Assembly: GCA_963556495.2 (NCBI GenBank) | Contig: OY747722.1 | Coordinates: 19,270,001-19,334,000, forward strand | Direction of reading: 5' to 3' | From: Valencia hispanica | Lineage: Eukaryota > Chordata > Actinopteri > Cyprinodontiformes > Valenciidae | Length of the DNA: 64,000 bases | Part shown: positions 51,412 to 64,000 of the stretch, in pieces | Layout: each line of letters begins with the position of its first letter | Numbering within the stretch: position 1 is the first letter of the stretch | Program-made: the position numbers and the translations under genes | Notes under the pieces: model-generated | The model's input: only the letters and a program-made list of their open reading frames with translations | Told to the model about the DNA's origin: nothing | Databases searched by the model: none

Positions 51412-51830
51412 TACACTCACCGGCCAGTATATTAGGTACACCCGTTTAGTTGCTATTTAGCAAGTAGCGAACAGACTAATCTCAGACAAAGTGAATGAAA
51501 CTTTTTGAAGTTTAAGTAAGAAAGGGAATTGAAGTGACTTTGAATGTGGCATAGCTGTTAGAGGCAAATGGGTTGGTCAGAGTATTTCATAAAATGCCAA
51601 CTTAATGGGATTTTCAGACACAATTGTCATTCAATGTCTGAAAAAAGAGAAGTAAACTATGAACAGGAAATTGATGTTAGAATTCCAACAAAAATCGAGA
51701 TAGGCAGATTACTTTACCTGGTCCAATATGACTCGATTTCAACTGCAAGATTAGGATCAGAATATGTTTAAAACATGATCAAATGGATTCATATTGCCTT
51801 CAATCAGCTGTAGGGCTGCAGGATATAACC
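51412..51830 (+). mobile_element. Tc1-like fragment of a further lineage, internally deleted
   Basis: It begins cactcaccggccagtatatt then aggtacaccc, the end of a widespread fish Tc1-like family, and continues through gtgactttgaatgtggcata, ggtcagagtatttcataaaa and ggattttcagacacaattgt. It then jumps to a catalytic-domain block (atgactcgatttcaactgca, catgatcaaatggattcata). About two thirds of the transposase gene and the right end are missing. Confidence 0.82.
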
Positions 51831-51834
51831 AAAA

Positions 51835-53635
51835 TATTTATTTGTGATGTCAGTGCGGAAAATTGCAATAATTAAACCAATTAGGATTAACCTACATTTT
51901 CCTGATACTTTCCTTTATTTACCATTACACAATCTCCTTGCCTCTCTTAGTTTACCATCTCTACTGCTGAAGATGGACATAAAGTAAGGCCATTAAGGGC
52001 AGTTGGTTCATTCAACTGGTCAAATATGTTATTGATTTGCAGCCCGTGAATGGCTAAGACTAAAAATATGATACTCCACGAAATGTGTCCAAATAGTTCT
52101 AATATTGGGGTCAGGATTGGAATTTGATATACCTTGCATCTCTAACCCATAGTTTAATCTGATGGTCTTTGTGTAATTGTGTGGAGGATAGTTTTAGCAT
52201 ACCGTTTCCCACTTTTTACCCCATTAACGTCATTAAACAACAACCTCTAGGCAATTAATATCAATTAATATAGCAGGTATGAAAAGTTTCACTTTGAGTT
52301 GTAAATTGCTACAATTAGCTAAAGCAGGGTTCAGCCTAAATAGCTGGTGCTTTTCACTAATCATATTATTTTGTTTCTACAAACTTGAAGTGATATCGCA
52401 TCTTTCTACTATAGGTAAGGGAACAGTTACGTAAAATTTCTGTGACGCAAGTTCCTAAAATAATTTGTTTCCAAGATTGAAATTTCACATTTCTTGACCA
52501 AACCTTATGGTAAAATACTGTTACCTATCATGACAGCAGTTTCTATTAGTTGTGCTGGACATTGATTTCCTATGCTTTGAACTCCAATTTATGAACACTT
52601 CAACACAGATTTGCACATTATTTTGCTTCTACTAATGGTTCAATTGAAATCATAAAAGAGACCAAGGAATATTTGCTGCCCAAGATGGGAGGGTCACTGA
52701 AGCCCAAGCAGTGGTCAACATTGGTGATGAGATGAGGCAGCTCTAGAAATGCACTGCCCGTTGGAGAAAAGGCAATATATATTCATTTCCAACATTCAGG
52801 ACCAATAGAAAGAGCAAATCTACGATCTTGTAGCAGATCAACTGAGTTGAGGTTGATGGGATCAACAAGAGCATCCAGTCTTTGAATTGATTCATTCTTC
52901 CCTGCATCCTAAAGTCCAAATCTATTTCCAGCTTCCCCCTAAAGCAGCTCTTGCAAAATAAAGATACTGCTGACTGCTGCGGCAGCTCGGCTGAAAAATT
53001 AGTCGTGCACAGTTCCTTATAAACTTCTCATGGGAGCAGTACAACACTGCAGCTGTGCAGCGGCAGATGTAAGTAGGACATAACCAATTTCAAAGAATAT
53101 ATTTAAGAGGCAAATATTTCATTTTCTTCCAGTGCTTTGCGATTAAAAAAAGCATGGGTCAAGAACAGAAGTGCAGTCACTAAACATGCTCCATACTCAA
53201 AAAAGCACCCAGGACATCACACTCAGTGGAGTTTGACTAGTAAAAGGTACTGAGAACCTCTGAAACCTTTGGGTGATTAGCATGCATGTATATAATCATG
53301 AAAATGCTGTCTTTTACATCTACACCGTCAAGAAATAAGTGAAAAATTACACACCAATTTCTATGGCTGACTGGTGCTAGTAATCAGATTGCCTTGCAAT
53401 TATTACACTTTAATCACAACATAATCACCTTGAAATTCCCATTGCTGTTTTTGCGGGGGTTACAAAATCCATTTGGGAGTATAAACAGAAAGAAAAGTGA
53501 CCACATCTACAAGCATAGGAGTACTTTTGTGATACTCGTGAATTTGTGAAATTATATCTATACCCTTGGAAATAGTGGAAATACAGCATTCTTTCCACAG
53601 ATATTTCATACAACTGAAGAGTTTAATCTTCAAAT
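51835..53635. other. Non-coding sequence
   Basis: Nothing recognised. Confidence 0.4.
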
Positions 53636-53639
53636 TCAG

Positions 53640-54345
53640 ATATTTATATACACCTACGTGTTGGAGAAACAGCCAGATCATGACATCATGTCTTAGTAAG
53701 CCTCTGGTTAGTTCAAAACAAAAACAAAGCTGCAATAACCTAATTGCATAAATGTTGACACTCTAAAACTAATACTTTATTGAAGCTCAATTTCAGCAGT
53801 CAGTTGTCTTGGCTTGTAATCAAACTTGTAATCAATCATATTGAGTGAAAATACTTTGAAATTATGTTCAGCTGTCCTTGTCAGATCATCTTAACATTTG
53901 CTCGTTCCATCTTTTAGCTAAAGCAGTGGTTTACAGAGAGGTTGCAAAAGATCTCTGTATAAAAGCATCAGTCAAGAGAATCTATCATGTTTTGATAAAA
54001 TAAAAGTAGGTTTGGAGCCACAATTATCAAACCAACACCATATCCAAACATGGTGGTAACAGAATTGTGCTAGGTAGCATTTGTTTTTTCTCATGAAGGT
54101 GGATGAAATTTCGATTTTGCAACACTGAAAAGTCACAGTGAGTCCAGGCATACATCCAAATAAACAAATCAATGTCTTCAATACAAAATTAAAGTTTTGG
54201 AACAGCCAAGCAAGCGTATATGAATATATTTTAAAGAAGGCCTCCTGAAGAGGGCTGTGGGCAAGAGACATTCTCACAATTGCATCGGACTTGCTCAAAG
54301 ATTATCAAAGAAGACTGAAAACCTACAGTGAATCAAAAGGCATAT
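53640..54345 (+). mobile_element. Tc1-like transposon, internally deleted
   Basis: The start shares cagtaagcctctggtta-type sequence with the 48935 region, expected for the segment just inside the terminal repeat of this Tc1 group. The later part matches transposase sequence (aaattaaagttttggaacag, gaagagggctgtgggcaaga). No frame survives on the plus strand. Confidence 0.72.
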
Positions 54346-54349
54346 CTTC

Positions 54350-55236
54350 AATGTAGTAGGTTAAGGATATGCACACCTATGCAACCCATGCTGTTAAGTG
54401 TGTTTTCTAAGGGTAACAAAAATAATTTTCAATGCAATCCATACTTGGATGTGTCTGACTCAATAACAAAAATCTAAATACGATTAACCTGAATGCTAAT
54501 TTATGACCTAATTTTAAGGAACGCAGAAGCGGAACTCTGAACTGTATAAGTTTGGAACTCTGTCAGTTTATTCTGAATATATATGGTCACATGCAAAGAT
54601 AAGAAACATGATAGATACAACATGTATAAATTGTAGGAATATAAAATATATTTTATCCTCATATATGTGTGTAATATATTTTAGATGGTGACTGAAGGTG
54701 ACTGGAGTTTAAGACTCCAACCTTAAGTCACATTTATGTTATAAAAAAACAGACTGACTTGACTCTTAGTCACATTTTTTAACCTCCTGTCATGAATAGT
54801 GAAACTAAGCTGGTAGCACCAGAAGGAAGCTGCTGTTCATGTTTTCTGTGAAAGATGAGCTTGATTTTTAGCAAGTGACATATGTGGATTGTAGAAGTTA
54901 TGGATCATAACAATCTGTTCATGTTAGCTATAGCTTCATAATGAGCACATTGTCTTTCCAAATAAAAAAATGTATTAAATGACTTAAATGATCATTTCAA
55001 AACAACATACTGACTACATTTTCGCAATGTTAGGCTGTCATTACAACGAAACTTCTTTGTTGAGAACAAAGGTTTTAAACAGAAATGGATATAAAAAGTA
55101 TTTTCCCAATTTAAAATTCTCTAGTTCATAGCAAAGAAAAAGAAATCTCTAAATCAAATTTGGTGCAAAATATAGTAGGGAAATAATATGAAAACAGGGA
55201 ACAAAAAAAAAAACCCAACAGTCAAAGGTTTTTACA
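54350..55236. other. Non-coding sequence
   Basis: Nothing recognised. Confidence 0.4.
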
Positions 55237-55631
55237 CTACTCACAATAAGTTAGGGATATTGTTATTTACAGGAGTGCTATTCCTATTTGGTCTGAATTC
55301 TAATGAAATAAGTAAAAGTATCCTTTGATATTACTAATCAAATCAAATTTTATAAAGCACTTTTTATACAAGAAATTGCATCACAAAGTGCTCTACAGCC
55401 ATGCTGCTAATGGATAGGTAAGTAATCCATGATTTCACCGGGGTTATAGTGTTTGATCTAGCATGATGTTGTTATACAGTCCTGAGAAAGCTATTTATTC
55501 AATGTGTGGAGATGAATGAACATAGTTTGGGGGTGTGTCCATCACCCCAATACAATCTCTGAAATGAAACAAACACCATACGTATGACATCCACTGAGTC
55601 TCTCACGATATCCCTAACTTATTCTGAGTAG
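55237..55631. mobile_element. Non-autonomous MITE derived from the 36205-37500 Tc1 lineage
   Basis: The left end is ctactcacaataagttaggg and the right end (to 55631) is its near-perfect inverse, with one or two mismatches over about 26 bp. The subterminal region 55283-55330 matches the end of the Tc1 copy near 37430-37490 in reverse complement. The middle (about 55335-55440) is unrelated and contains another fish repeat motif (ataaagcactttttata), so it was replaced or invaded. Confidence 0.85.
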
Positions 55632-55634
55632 TTT

Positions 55635-58320
55635 CTATTTTCGTTGCATAATTACCCATTTATATTTCTAAAGGCATAAATATTACATTTAAACAATTTT
55701 CAAAATAATATAAAATCGGTCTTTAGCAGATTTATGGATGATAAATTAAACATTAAATGATTAAAATATAACTCTTAATAAATGTTAAATGATTAAAAGA
55801 AGTTTAAAATGTTTCATGTGGTAATTTAGGCCTAATGACAAATAGTACAGGTTTGGAATCTTAATCTACAGCAATGTGGGGTTAAAGGTAACCTAGATGT
55901 TAGATTTGATAAAAAAAAAAGTCATTTAGTCATTAGAAACTTAAGGTTTCGCTCTGAATATGGGCAAAAGACTTGAGACTTGACCTTGGCCATCAAAAAT
56001 GTGAGACTTTACTTGGACAGGACTTATGAACTTCTCTGAATAGTGATGCTAAAGATTCCCCCAAACTCAGAAACAGCGAAGCTTGTTACAAAGTTCACAC
56101 CAACTAAAATCAAGAAGGATATCCGACTATCTAGAGTTGTTGAGAATCAGGGCTTTTGCGCCATGAGACAGTCTTTTTATATAGGACCCCATATATTCCA
56201 TCCCGCCTCAAAGGCACTTAAAGGAAACGCAGACCCTCACAACATTAAGACCAGAGTAAAGTGACGGGATCAGAAACAGCTGCAATAGCTCTGACACACT
56301 AAGTCTTATGTTACCATCACTGTACAGTATCTAATGCACATCAATGAGGATGTTGCATGCTCAAAATGAGAAGAGAGTCTAAGAAGCCTAACAGAGAAAC
56401 AGCAGATTACTAAAAAGGATTTCGTTTTAGTTCCAGATTAGGTTAAAGATCTAGGGTCTGGGGGGTTTCAATTTTAAGTCATACGATTTATGATCACATC
56501 TTAGCAATCTCATTTTTGTTTTTGTTATTCTTTGGTGATTTCTTATACAGCACTGTGGTCAACCCCCTGCATGGATAATGTGTTTTAGGAAAAAGCTGAT
56601 TTGATTTAACCTTTCTTATTGTTATGCTTGGGTTTTTCCTTTTTATTGTCATTATCTCCTTTTTGTCCTCTCTCTTCAGTCATATTTCACATAAAGCTTA
56701 CATTACAAACACCCTTTAAAGTCTTCTTCAGTTACTTTTCAATCTCTCTTTCTCTGTCCTATTCTTCAATGTTTTGCCAGCGCTGCTGTCCCTTCATCCT
56801 CTCGGTTGGCTTCACATCTCCAGAGCTGCAGAGTAAACAACCGACTGACTGCTGTCACAGCACGTACCCCCTCCCGTGGATGGAGGAGGAAAAGAAAACA
56901 CTATGCTGTCCTCGACCCTACAAATACACACTAATGCTGTGCACTGCTTTGCAAATATCCAGAGATCTGACACCACAAAAAAAAAATCTATGTGCTGACT
57001 GTCGCAGCGTATGGCCTCGGGTGAGGTGGCTCCAGAGACGCGGACAGTGAAAGATGGACAGATAGACCACAGAAGAGACACACAGCGCTGTCATCTTAAG
57101 TACAGCACACGAACAGTGCAGAAAAAAAAAGAGTGCTACTAGGGAAGACTGGAGAGAAAAAAAGTGATCAAAACAGATCAAAAGAGAGGGATCTCAACTG
57201 ACATCCCCTCAAATGGATTTTTTACCCATCATTTGCTCAGTCTGTAAATATTAGATAGTGCTCGACGTGATGAGTATTTGATAAACATTTGAGATGTAAA
57301 TAGCCAAACACTATTTTGATCTATCAATAGCGCTTGTATAATTTCATAAACTGATCTGAGGCTGTTTTCACGCAGCTTGATGCTCTCGAGAGTGCGGAGA
57401 TCAACCAGGCTTTTGAGATTTTAATCAAAACAGACAAGTGATCCATTTCTTCTAGATTATATCTTTTCTGCTGCTCTGCCACTCAGTTTCATGATTGTAA
57501 TTCACAAAATGAACTTAAACCTTCCACACTAGTCTATGGCCAGGGTAATTTTAGTTAGTTTGCTCATGACTGTAGGGAAGAGTAAGTAAATAGTACTTTT
57601 GAAATTATTTAGGAATCCTGGTCAGAAATGGGTGAGAATTTCCAACTGTTAATTCAGTTTTAGTTATTCAGAGTTAGCTGCAAAACAGCTAGCCCTAAAA
57701 CAAGAAAACTATAGAAACCATATATATTCTTGGCGGTCAGTGTCACCTAATTGGAGCTACAAGCCCAACTTGAACTCACATCACCTAATAGAAATCTCAT
57801 AGCTTTTACTCTGCAGATGTAATGTACAAGATGTAATTTAATACTTATACCTTATAGTACCAGTTAAATACTTTAGGTAAGCTAAGTTCTGAAAAATGTA
57901 TTAACATGGGTAGTCTCTTTCTGACTTCATAACCTAAACAAAAACAAAAAAAATAACTAAACATAATGAGTATTTGAACAAAGTGAGTTATACTTTTGGA
58001 CAATCTAGATAGTTCAAATATTTTTCCAGTAGTTTCATGGTTGTGTAAATTTGGACACCCTTAGGCCTATACTTTATTCTATAACAGCATTCAGTCTCCC
58101 AGCATCCCACATCTTGCCTTGAATAGATTTCCGCTCCACCTGACCAAAATTCTCCAACTCTGTCTGCTTCTGAGGCCATATTTCTGCCCTATAACAGTGA
58201 TGCTGCACATTTCCCATCTGATTAAGTTCTAAACTCTGGGTTTGCTATCCCAAAACTCTAACTTTCATTATGTGATTTTCTTTTTATTATTATCAAAAGG
58301 TATTTGGATCTTAAGCACTT
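55635..58320. other. Non-coding sequence
   Basis: 56760-57110 is less AT-rich but showed no recognised exon. The minus-strand frame at 57988-58179 looks protein-like, but its family is unknown. Confidence 0.4.
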
Positions 58321-58329
58321 TGGCTAATA

Positions 58330-58556
58330 CTCTGGAACAGAGATCCCCAACTCTGGTCCTTAGGGTCCACTGCCCTGCATATTTAGGTGTTAACCTGCTG
58401 CTGCACACCTGGCTTAAATGAGGATTATCAGACTTTTGCAGCAACTGGAGGCATGCTAAGGAGGCAATGCAATCATGTGAGTGAATAGTGCTGGCGAGGG
58501 GAAACATCTGAAACATGCCGGACAGTGGGCCCTGAGGACCAGGCTGCTCTAAATCA
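58330..58556. repeat. Palindromic fish MITE
   Basis: The left part ccccaactctggtccttagg and right part ccctgaggaccaggctgctc are diverged inverted repeats. The interior has the catgtgagtgaatagtgctg and ggggaaacatctgaaacatg blocks of a very common fish element. Confidence 0.75.
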
Positions 58557-58559
58557 ATC

Positions 58560-59150
58560 TTTTAAAAAGGTAATTACACAACATAATTCAGCCATTGCCA
58601 TGTTTAACTGGGTGTATGACTTTAGCTTAAGGATGCAAGTCGGCAAGTGTCAGGAAATTCCTACCAGGATAGCCAAACTTTAATTGATGTTAATCAGATA
58701 CACTACAATTGATGCCATGTTTGAACTCAAGGAAACTGTTTAGACCTATTGCACTTTTTTTTAAACATTTAGCTTTAAACAAATGTTTGTTCTTTAGTTG
58801 AACTCTACAAATACTTGCCACATTAAAGTTTTCACAATGTTTAGGGTTTATAGCATAAGAACCTGGCACAAAAACAGTGGTGTGTACACCTTTTATATCC
58901 ATTAATCCTACTCAACCATTGTTGGACTTTTATTATTTAACAAAATCCAAACACTTATTGTACTTACTCAGGAATCTGACTTTTCGCATACTTTCAACAC
59001 ATCCACCAACACTTATCCAGGATTTGTAGAAGGCCTTAATTATAAGTGGAAACTGAGCAAAATGTCCCTTTGATCCAATCAAAAGGCTGCCTGCAGATGG
59101 AGTGCTATAGGATTCATAGAAAATATTTTTCTCCCTTTCAAAGCTTGAAT
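58560..59150. other. Non-coding sequence
   Basis: Nothing recognised. Confidence 0.4.
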
Positions 59151-59159
59151 ATTTTTAGT

Positions 59160-59470
59160 TAGCCAAGTTAGCTTGCCTTGCAGCAAGTAGGACCTGGGTT
59201 AAAATCCCAGCCCGGGGTCTTTCTGCATGGAGTCTGACTTCCTCCCACAGTCCAAAAACATGACTGCTTCATGTTCATTCTAATTTGCCCTAAGGTATGA
59301 GTGTATGCGCGCATGGTTGTTTGTCTCTGTGTTGCCCTGCGATGGACTGGCAACCTGTCTAGGATATACCCCGCCTCTCGCCCAATTATTGCTTGAGATA
59401 GCCACATGCCCCCCCCGCATAGAATAGACTGTATAGATAATGGATAGATGGAATGGATGGAATAAACCAT
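59160..59470 (+). repeat. tRNA-related SINE-like fish repeat
   Basis: The head contains gcagcaagtaggacctgggt and a box B-like gggttaaaatccc (about 59198). The body follows the common fish consensus (cttcctcccacagtccaaaa, ggcaacctgtctaggatata, cgcctctcgcccaatta) and ends in a gatagatggaatggatgg tail at about 59440-59462. It is diverged and has lost box A. Confidence 0.75.
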
Positions 59471-59474
59471 AATA

Positions 59475-60455
59475 GCTTACATAAAATTTAACCAAGTTTT
59501 TATCATTCCTACACGAAACCAATTTAAGCCCACAAAACAATACATCTTAAGTCCAATTTGGAGTTTATTAGGCTATAATTTTACTCTCATATGATCACAT
59601 CATTTACTACAAAAAACATAGCAAAATTGCGACAAAGTTTAAGAGGTTTCTACAGTAAAACTGCTGTCAGAATAGAGCAATGTGGCAAAAATGGAACAAC
59701 TTGTATCTGCAGCCAGCCTCAGAGACAGTAATAATGAGAATGGAGCAGTGGAAATAACCTGACAATGACAGCATCACTCTGGGCTGATTTTGCTTTTTAT
59801 TCGATCTCGTGTCACAAGTGGTCACAACATGTCAGACAGTGTGACAACAACATCTGCACTATAATTAATGTCAAAAAAGAAACATGAAATACTGCTTGGA
59901 ATGGAGTCAGAGCACCCATGACTGTAAGGCACATTAATTATGAGCCCTGCCGCTTTGAGATTGCTGCAGGGATTCAATCAGCTGAGAAAGAAGAGCTTTT
60001 CACACACTATAAAGCAGCTGTGTACTGTAAGAATCACTTATACTAATTAGAAGATGCTTTATTCTCTATTGTCGTGCATCTCACTCAGTGAGTTTGCCCT
60101 TGTTGATATAATTAAAGCATCACCAAATCAGTATAGCAGTGTGAGGAGATATTTAGAGCTCTTTATAATGTTTTACTTGCATCTAGTGGTATTTATTACA
60201 AGTGGAAGCTAGAAAGAGGGCAGAAAAAAAGTCAAAACAAAAGAGAATGGAATCCAGCAAAGCACAGGAGGTCAAGACTCGACTCTCGAACACGGAATGT
60301 ATAGCTGTGAACTTTGCCAACTTGAGGTTATTGCTTGAATAAAACACCTTAAAAATGCACCCTTAAAAATGCAGACCATAGAAAAACAACGTTGAAATTG
60401 TCCATTACAAGCACAAAAACAAGTCTACAACCTGCATTTTGAAATGTACCTTAAT
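59475..60455. other. Non-coding sequence
   Basis: Nothing recognised. Confidence 0.4.
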
Positions 60456-60464
60456 ACTGTTTAC

Positions 60465-60800
60465 ATGTGTATTTCAAAAAATTAGAATATCATTGAAGTT
60501 GTTTTTTTTATTTCAGTAACTCAATTCACTAAGGAAAACATATACAGATTAATTGCACACAGTCTGATGTTTTAAGCATTTATTTTAGTTAATTCTGATT
60601 CTACACATATAGCTAATTAAATGGCAATTTATTAGAAGATTAGAATATCACATCAGACTAATAAAGACTGCAATGTATTCTTATTAGAAGTATCTTTAAT
60701 ACCTCAAAGCTTGTAATTCTCAAAAGGTACTTTTAACTTGACAAACGAGTCATATTAGAATCTATTTTCTAATTTACTGGAATTTACCTGTATGCTATGT
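60465..60800. mobile_element. Tc1/mariner-type terminal fragment
   Basis: The sequence tttcaaaaaattagaatatc, followed by ...ttaattgcacacagtctgat and a second aagattagaatatcacatca about 170 bp later, is the terminus arrangement of the family represented at 29985-31165. Only this end is present. Confidence 0.7.
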
Positions 60801-61049
60801 AGTCTGCCTGAAAGAATTAACATATTTTCAGCTCTGGCATTACTTGATGTTTCAAAAATTGCCACCTACAGTCCTCAATTGTCTACCATACATCTATTAG
60901 CACAATAAACTACATTATATTGTAGGTATGAAACTAAGTTTCTTTATGTTTCTGCATTTTATATAACATCAACCAACAACCTGTGCAACAGAAAGAGCAA
61001 TCAGAAAATATATGTTGTCTAATCATGGTTATCACGCCACACCAAGCAA

Positions 61050-61270
61050 AAGAAAGCCCCTTTCAAAGGTATTCATACCCTTTAATGACAAACATTAGTG
61101 CATTTCTATTGGAATTTTATATGATAAAACAAGCAACTATGAAGTGGAGGGAAAAGGATACACAATTTTCAGGGTTCTTTGCATACAAAAGTTTGAAAAG
61201 TGTGCAGATGTACTCAGATACACCTGACAAATTTAGCCAATTTTAGAAGTCACCTAATTAATAAAGAGTC
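61050..61270. mobile_element. Tc1-like terminal fragment, same family as 42755-43740
   Basis: tcaaaggtattcataccctt, aattttatatgataaaacaa, gaagtggagggaaaagg and tagaagtcacctaattaata occur in the order of that family's terminal region. It joins directly to LINE sequence at about 61270. Confidence 0.78.
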
Positions 61271-61840
61271 CACATTTGTGTTGGCCCCTCTTCCAAAATA
61301 CTGCTGCAAGAGTCCTGACCAGAACCAGGAAGATTAATCACATAACACCAATTCTAAAATAACAACACTGACTCCAAAGCCGGGATTATGAAGTTCTGCT
61401 ATTGGTCTTCAGAGCACTAAATACCCTTGGGAGGGAAAACATTTCTGAGTTTCTTGTCAATTGTGAACCTTGCAAACCCGTTAGGTCTTCATAGACCTAC
61501 TTACACAGCATATCCAGTACCAGAAGTAAATAAGGTGAGTCAACTTTAGTCTACATGCTCCTGAGCTCTGGAACAAACTCTGTGAAAACCTAAGATATCC
61601 AAAACCAGCTGGTTCTTTTAAATCAGGACTGAAAGCATTTTTGTTTCCAGCTGCGTTTGATTAAAGAATATGACTAATGAACCATTTGTTTTTATGCATT
61701 TAATATCAGTATTTTATTTCCGTTTTCTTTCATCCAATCCTTTTATGCTCATGCTTTTATTTCTCTCTCTTTGATGTCCTATAAAGGACATTGGATTGAC
61801 TTGTATATGAGTTATGTTATATAAATAAACTTGCCTTGCC
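61265..61840 (+). mobile_element. 3' end of an L2-like LINE
   Basis: Reverse transcriptase C-terminal sequence is readable with a few stops: TAARVLTRTRKINHITPILK (about 61304), LLLVFRALNTLGRENISEFL (about 61395), and APELWNKLCENLRYPKPAGS followed by FKSGLKAFLFPAAFD with a stop at 61662. The LWN..P..LR...FK..LK..LF pattern is typical of L2/CR1-type ends. The 3' tail (gttatataaataaacttgcc, then ttgcctt) is the usual fish tail. It is 5'-truncated by normal incomplete reverse transcription or by the adjacent Tc1 end. Confidence 0.8.
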
Positions 61841-61844
61841 TTAA

Positions 61845-62472
<628 letters not shown>

Positions 62473-64000
62473 CTAGAGAACAAAAAAAAACTCTGATGAC
62501 ATGAAAAACAAATATAAATATTTAAATACTTGTTTCATTAGTGACAGCTTAAAGTAGACTGAAGATGTGAAGGAGCGGAAGATATATGAAAAAATGGCAG
62601 AACAGACTGACAAAAAAAGCAAAAACAACCAATACAAAGTTGACAGAATGACAGAAACACACGTGTTGCTTCTGATAGGCAACATAACAGGCCGAAAGTG
62701 TTTATTGGCTGACAGGCTGATAGATTTTTCTCTGACAGAGCAGGACAGTAGAGGTGGACCTGTACCTGTCAGTGTTGACAAAAACACAAACACCAACGAC
62801 GGTTTTATCTTATTGGCATTCAATAGGGTTAACACTAATCTGCCAATCTCAAAACAAACATCAGGGATGTCTGTTATCCATCTTCTACACATTCGCATAC
62901 ACACAAAGACACAACATTTTACAATTGCTGAACGTAGCAAATCCAGTTGGTTACAGAGTAAAGAGTTTAAGACAGATGGCGTGTGTGCGCGTGTGCGTGC
63001 GTGACAGGAATGTTCCTAAAGATGATTACTCAATGTCTATTCCCTTTGGGCTTCATCTCAAATCTCCGCCATCCACCGTCTACACTTGTCCCCTTGCCAT
63101 TTTAAAAAGGTTAGGGATCTATTTTGCCAGACTTTTGATGGCTCTGGAGCTTTGCTGTAAGCAGATTTAAATGGCTGTGACTTTCACGATCAATGCATTG
63201 GCCTGCGCTGGGTTTGATAAATAACAAATTAAGACATTAACTCTCCATTAATCATTCACTTCCAATCGGAGAGCACCAGAAGGATAACATGTATAAATAT
63301 ACAACAAGCCGAAATACTTTACAGATAACTTAATGTGACATGGTTAAGAACCTGTGGATAAGAGTAAATAAATCTCAGTATAAACGGCCATAGGAACTTC
63401 TGATTAAAGTTTGCCATTAGCCATGAGGATCACCCTCTGGTATTGACCAGCACAGAGATCCTTCATCGCAGCCTCAAAAAGAAGAAGCTAAAAGTAGGAA
63501 TATTCCAACCACCAAGCAACAACAAATTGTAGATATGATTGTTAATCACTGTTTAAGGAAGGCTTTTTGAAGATGTTTGTCTGTACTACATGCAGAAAGA
63601 AACATTAGTAGTCCTCTGTCTTTAGCAGCCAATAGTTTGCACAGCGACTGATAAGTTCAATTTCAGCCTCTCCAAAATAGCTAAATTTAACATGCAAAAA
63701 TTGTTTGGAAAAAAATGCCAGTGTCAAAGTCTAGTGGGCAGTTGTGGGCAGTTCATAGGTTCATTGGTTTAATTACAAATTTCAGACAATTTCTTACTTT
63801 AAAATCTGAGTCTCAGGATGTCAACCATAAACCAGACACTTCAAAATAATAGCTTAGACTTATTTCAACTGATGAAGTAACATGCTGACAAGGAACAACA
63901 AAGTGGTTTTTGAGACCAACTTGAAATGAGCAAGAATTAAGTTGTTCTAATACTGTAAGATGTTATGCCACACAGTTGTTACACCCCTATTCAAGTCAAG
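62473..64000. other. Preceding grm8 intron sequence (minus-strand sense)
   Basis: It contains the acceptor and polypyrimidine tract at 62473-62500 on the minus strand and a short (GT)n-like stretch at about 62979-63002. The first coding exon is not in the window. Overlapping open frames on both strands at 62473-63170 look random. Confidence 0.6.

Noticed and set aside
57988..58179. 63-codon minus-strand frame with protein-like residues (GGAEIYSRQDVGCWETE)
   Set aside because: It may be a transposon fragment, but I could not assign a family, so it is not annotated as a gene.
62473..63170. Open frames on both strands next to the grm8 exon
   Set aside because: They lie in the intron beyond the acceptor site and do not continue mGluR sequence; the preceding exon should encode a segment ending RLFK, which is not here.

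Overview
This window looks like teleost fish nuclear DNA. It is AT-rich and intron-poor in coding signal, has long (TA)n and (CA)n tracts, and carries repeat classes typical of teleosts: several Tc1-like transposon lineages, hAT elements, a PIF/Harbinger remnant, fish-type LINEs, tRNA-derived SINEs and a retroviral-type solo LTR. No bacterial or organellar features are present. Family names come from recognising conserved residues and remembered fish consensus sequences; no database search was run.

The only confident host coding sequence is one 217-bp exon on the minus strand (62256-62472). It encodes part of the extracellular glutamate-binding domain of a group III metabotropic glutamate receptor and is closest to mGluR8 (grm8). 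It has an intact reading frame, a consensus acceptor and a consensus donor. No following exon could be found at lower coordinates. The simplest reading is that about 62 kb of the window (1 to 62255) is one large grm8 intron, or intron plus unrelated intergenic DNA, and that 62473-64000 belongs to the preceding intron.

Layout: 905-2532 holds a nearly intact Tc1-like transposon with ~286-bp inverted repeats. 2801-3169 is an unexplained minus-strand ORF. 4090-4190 is a THAP zinc-finger relic. 4430-9240 is a minus-strand LINE (ORF1 and ORF2 remains) split by a hAT element at 6486-8341. 9240-24280 is mostly unique AT-rich sequence with microsatellites, a SINE fragment and a MITE fragment. 24282-25159 is a hAT element with a perfect 8-bp target duplication. 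26861-28442 is a GC-rich, poly(A)-tailed insertion with a 15-17 bp target duplication and no convincing protein, the most unusual insertion in the window. 29985-31165 is a minus-strand Tc1/mariner relic. 32300-37500 has LINE, SINE and Tc1 remnants. 41003-43740 has a Harbinger relic followed by two inverted Tc1 relics. 45328-47090 is a probable solo LTR. 48760-55631 has four more Tc1-type relics. 58330-61840 has a MITE, a SINE, Tc1 ends and an L2-like LINE 3' end.

There is no operon-like cooperation here. The biological story is a neuronal receptor gene whose intron has collected at least eleven Tc1/mariner copies from several lineages and of very different ages, with nested and adjacent insertions that give a relative order.
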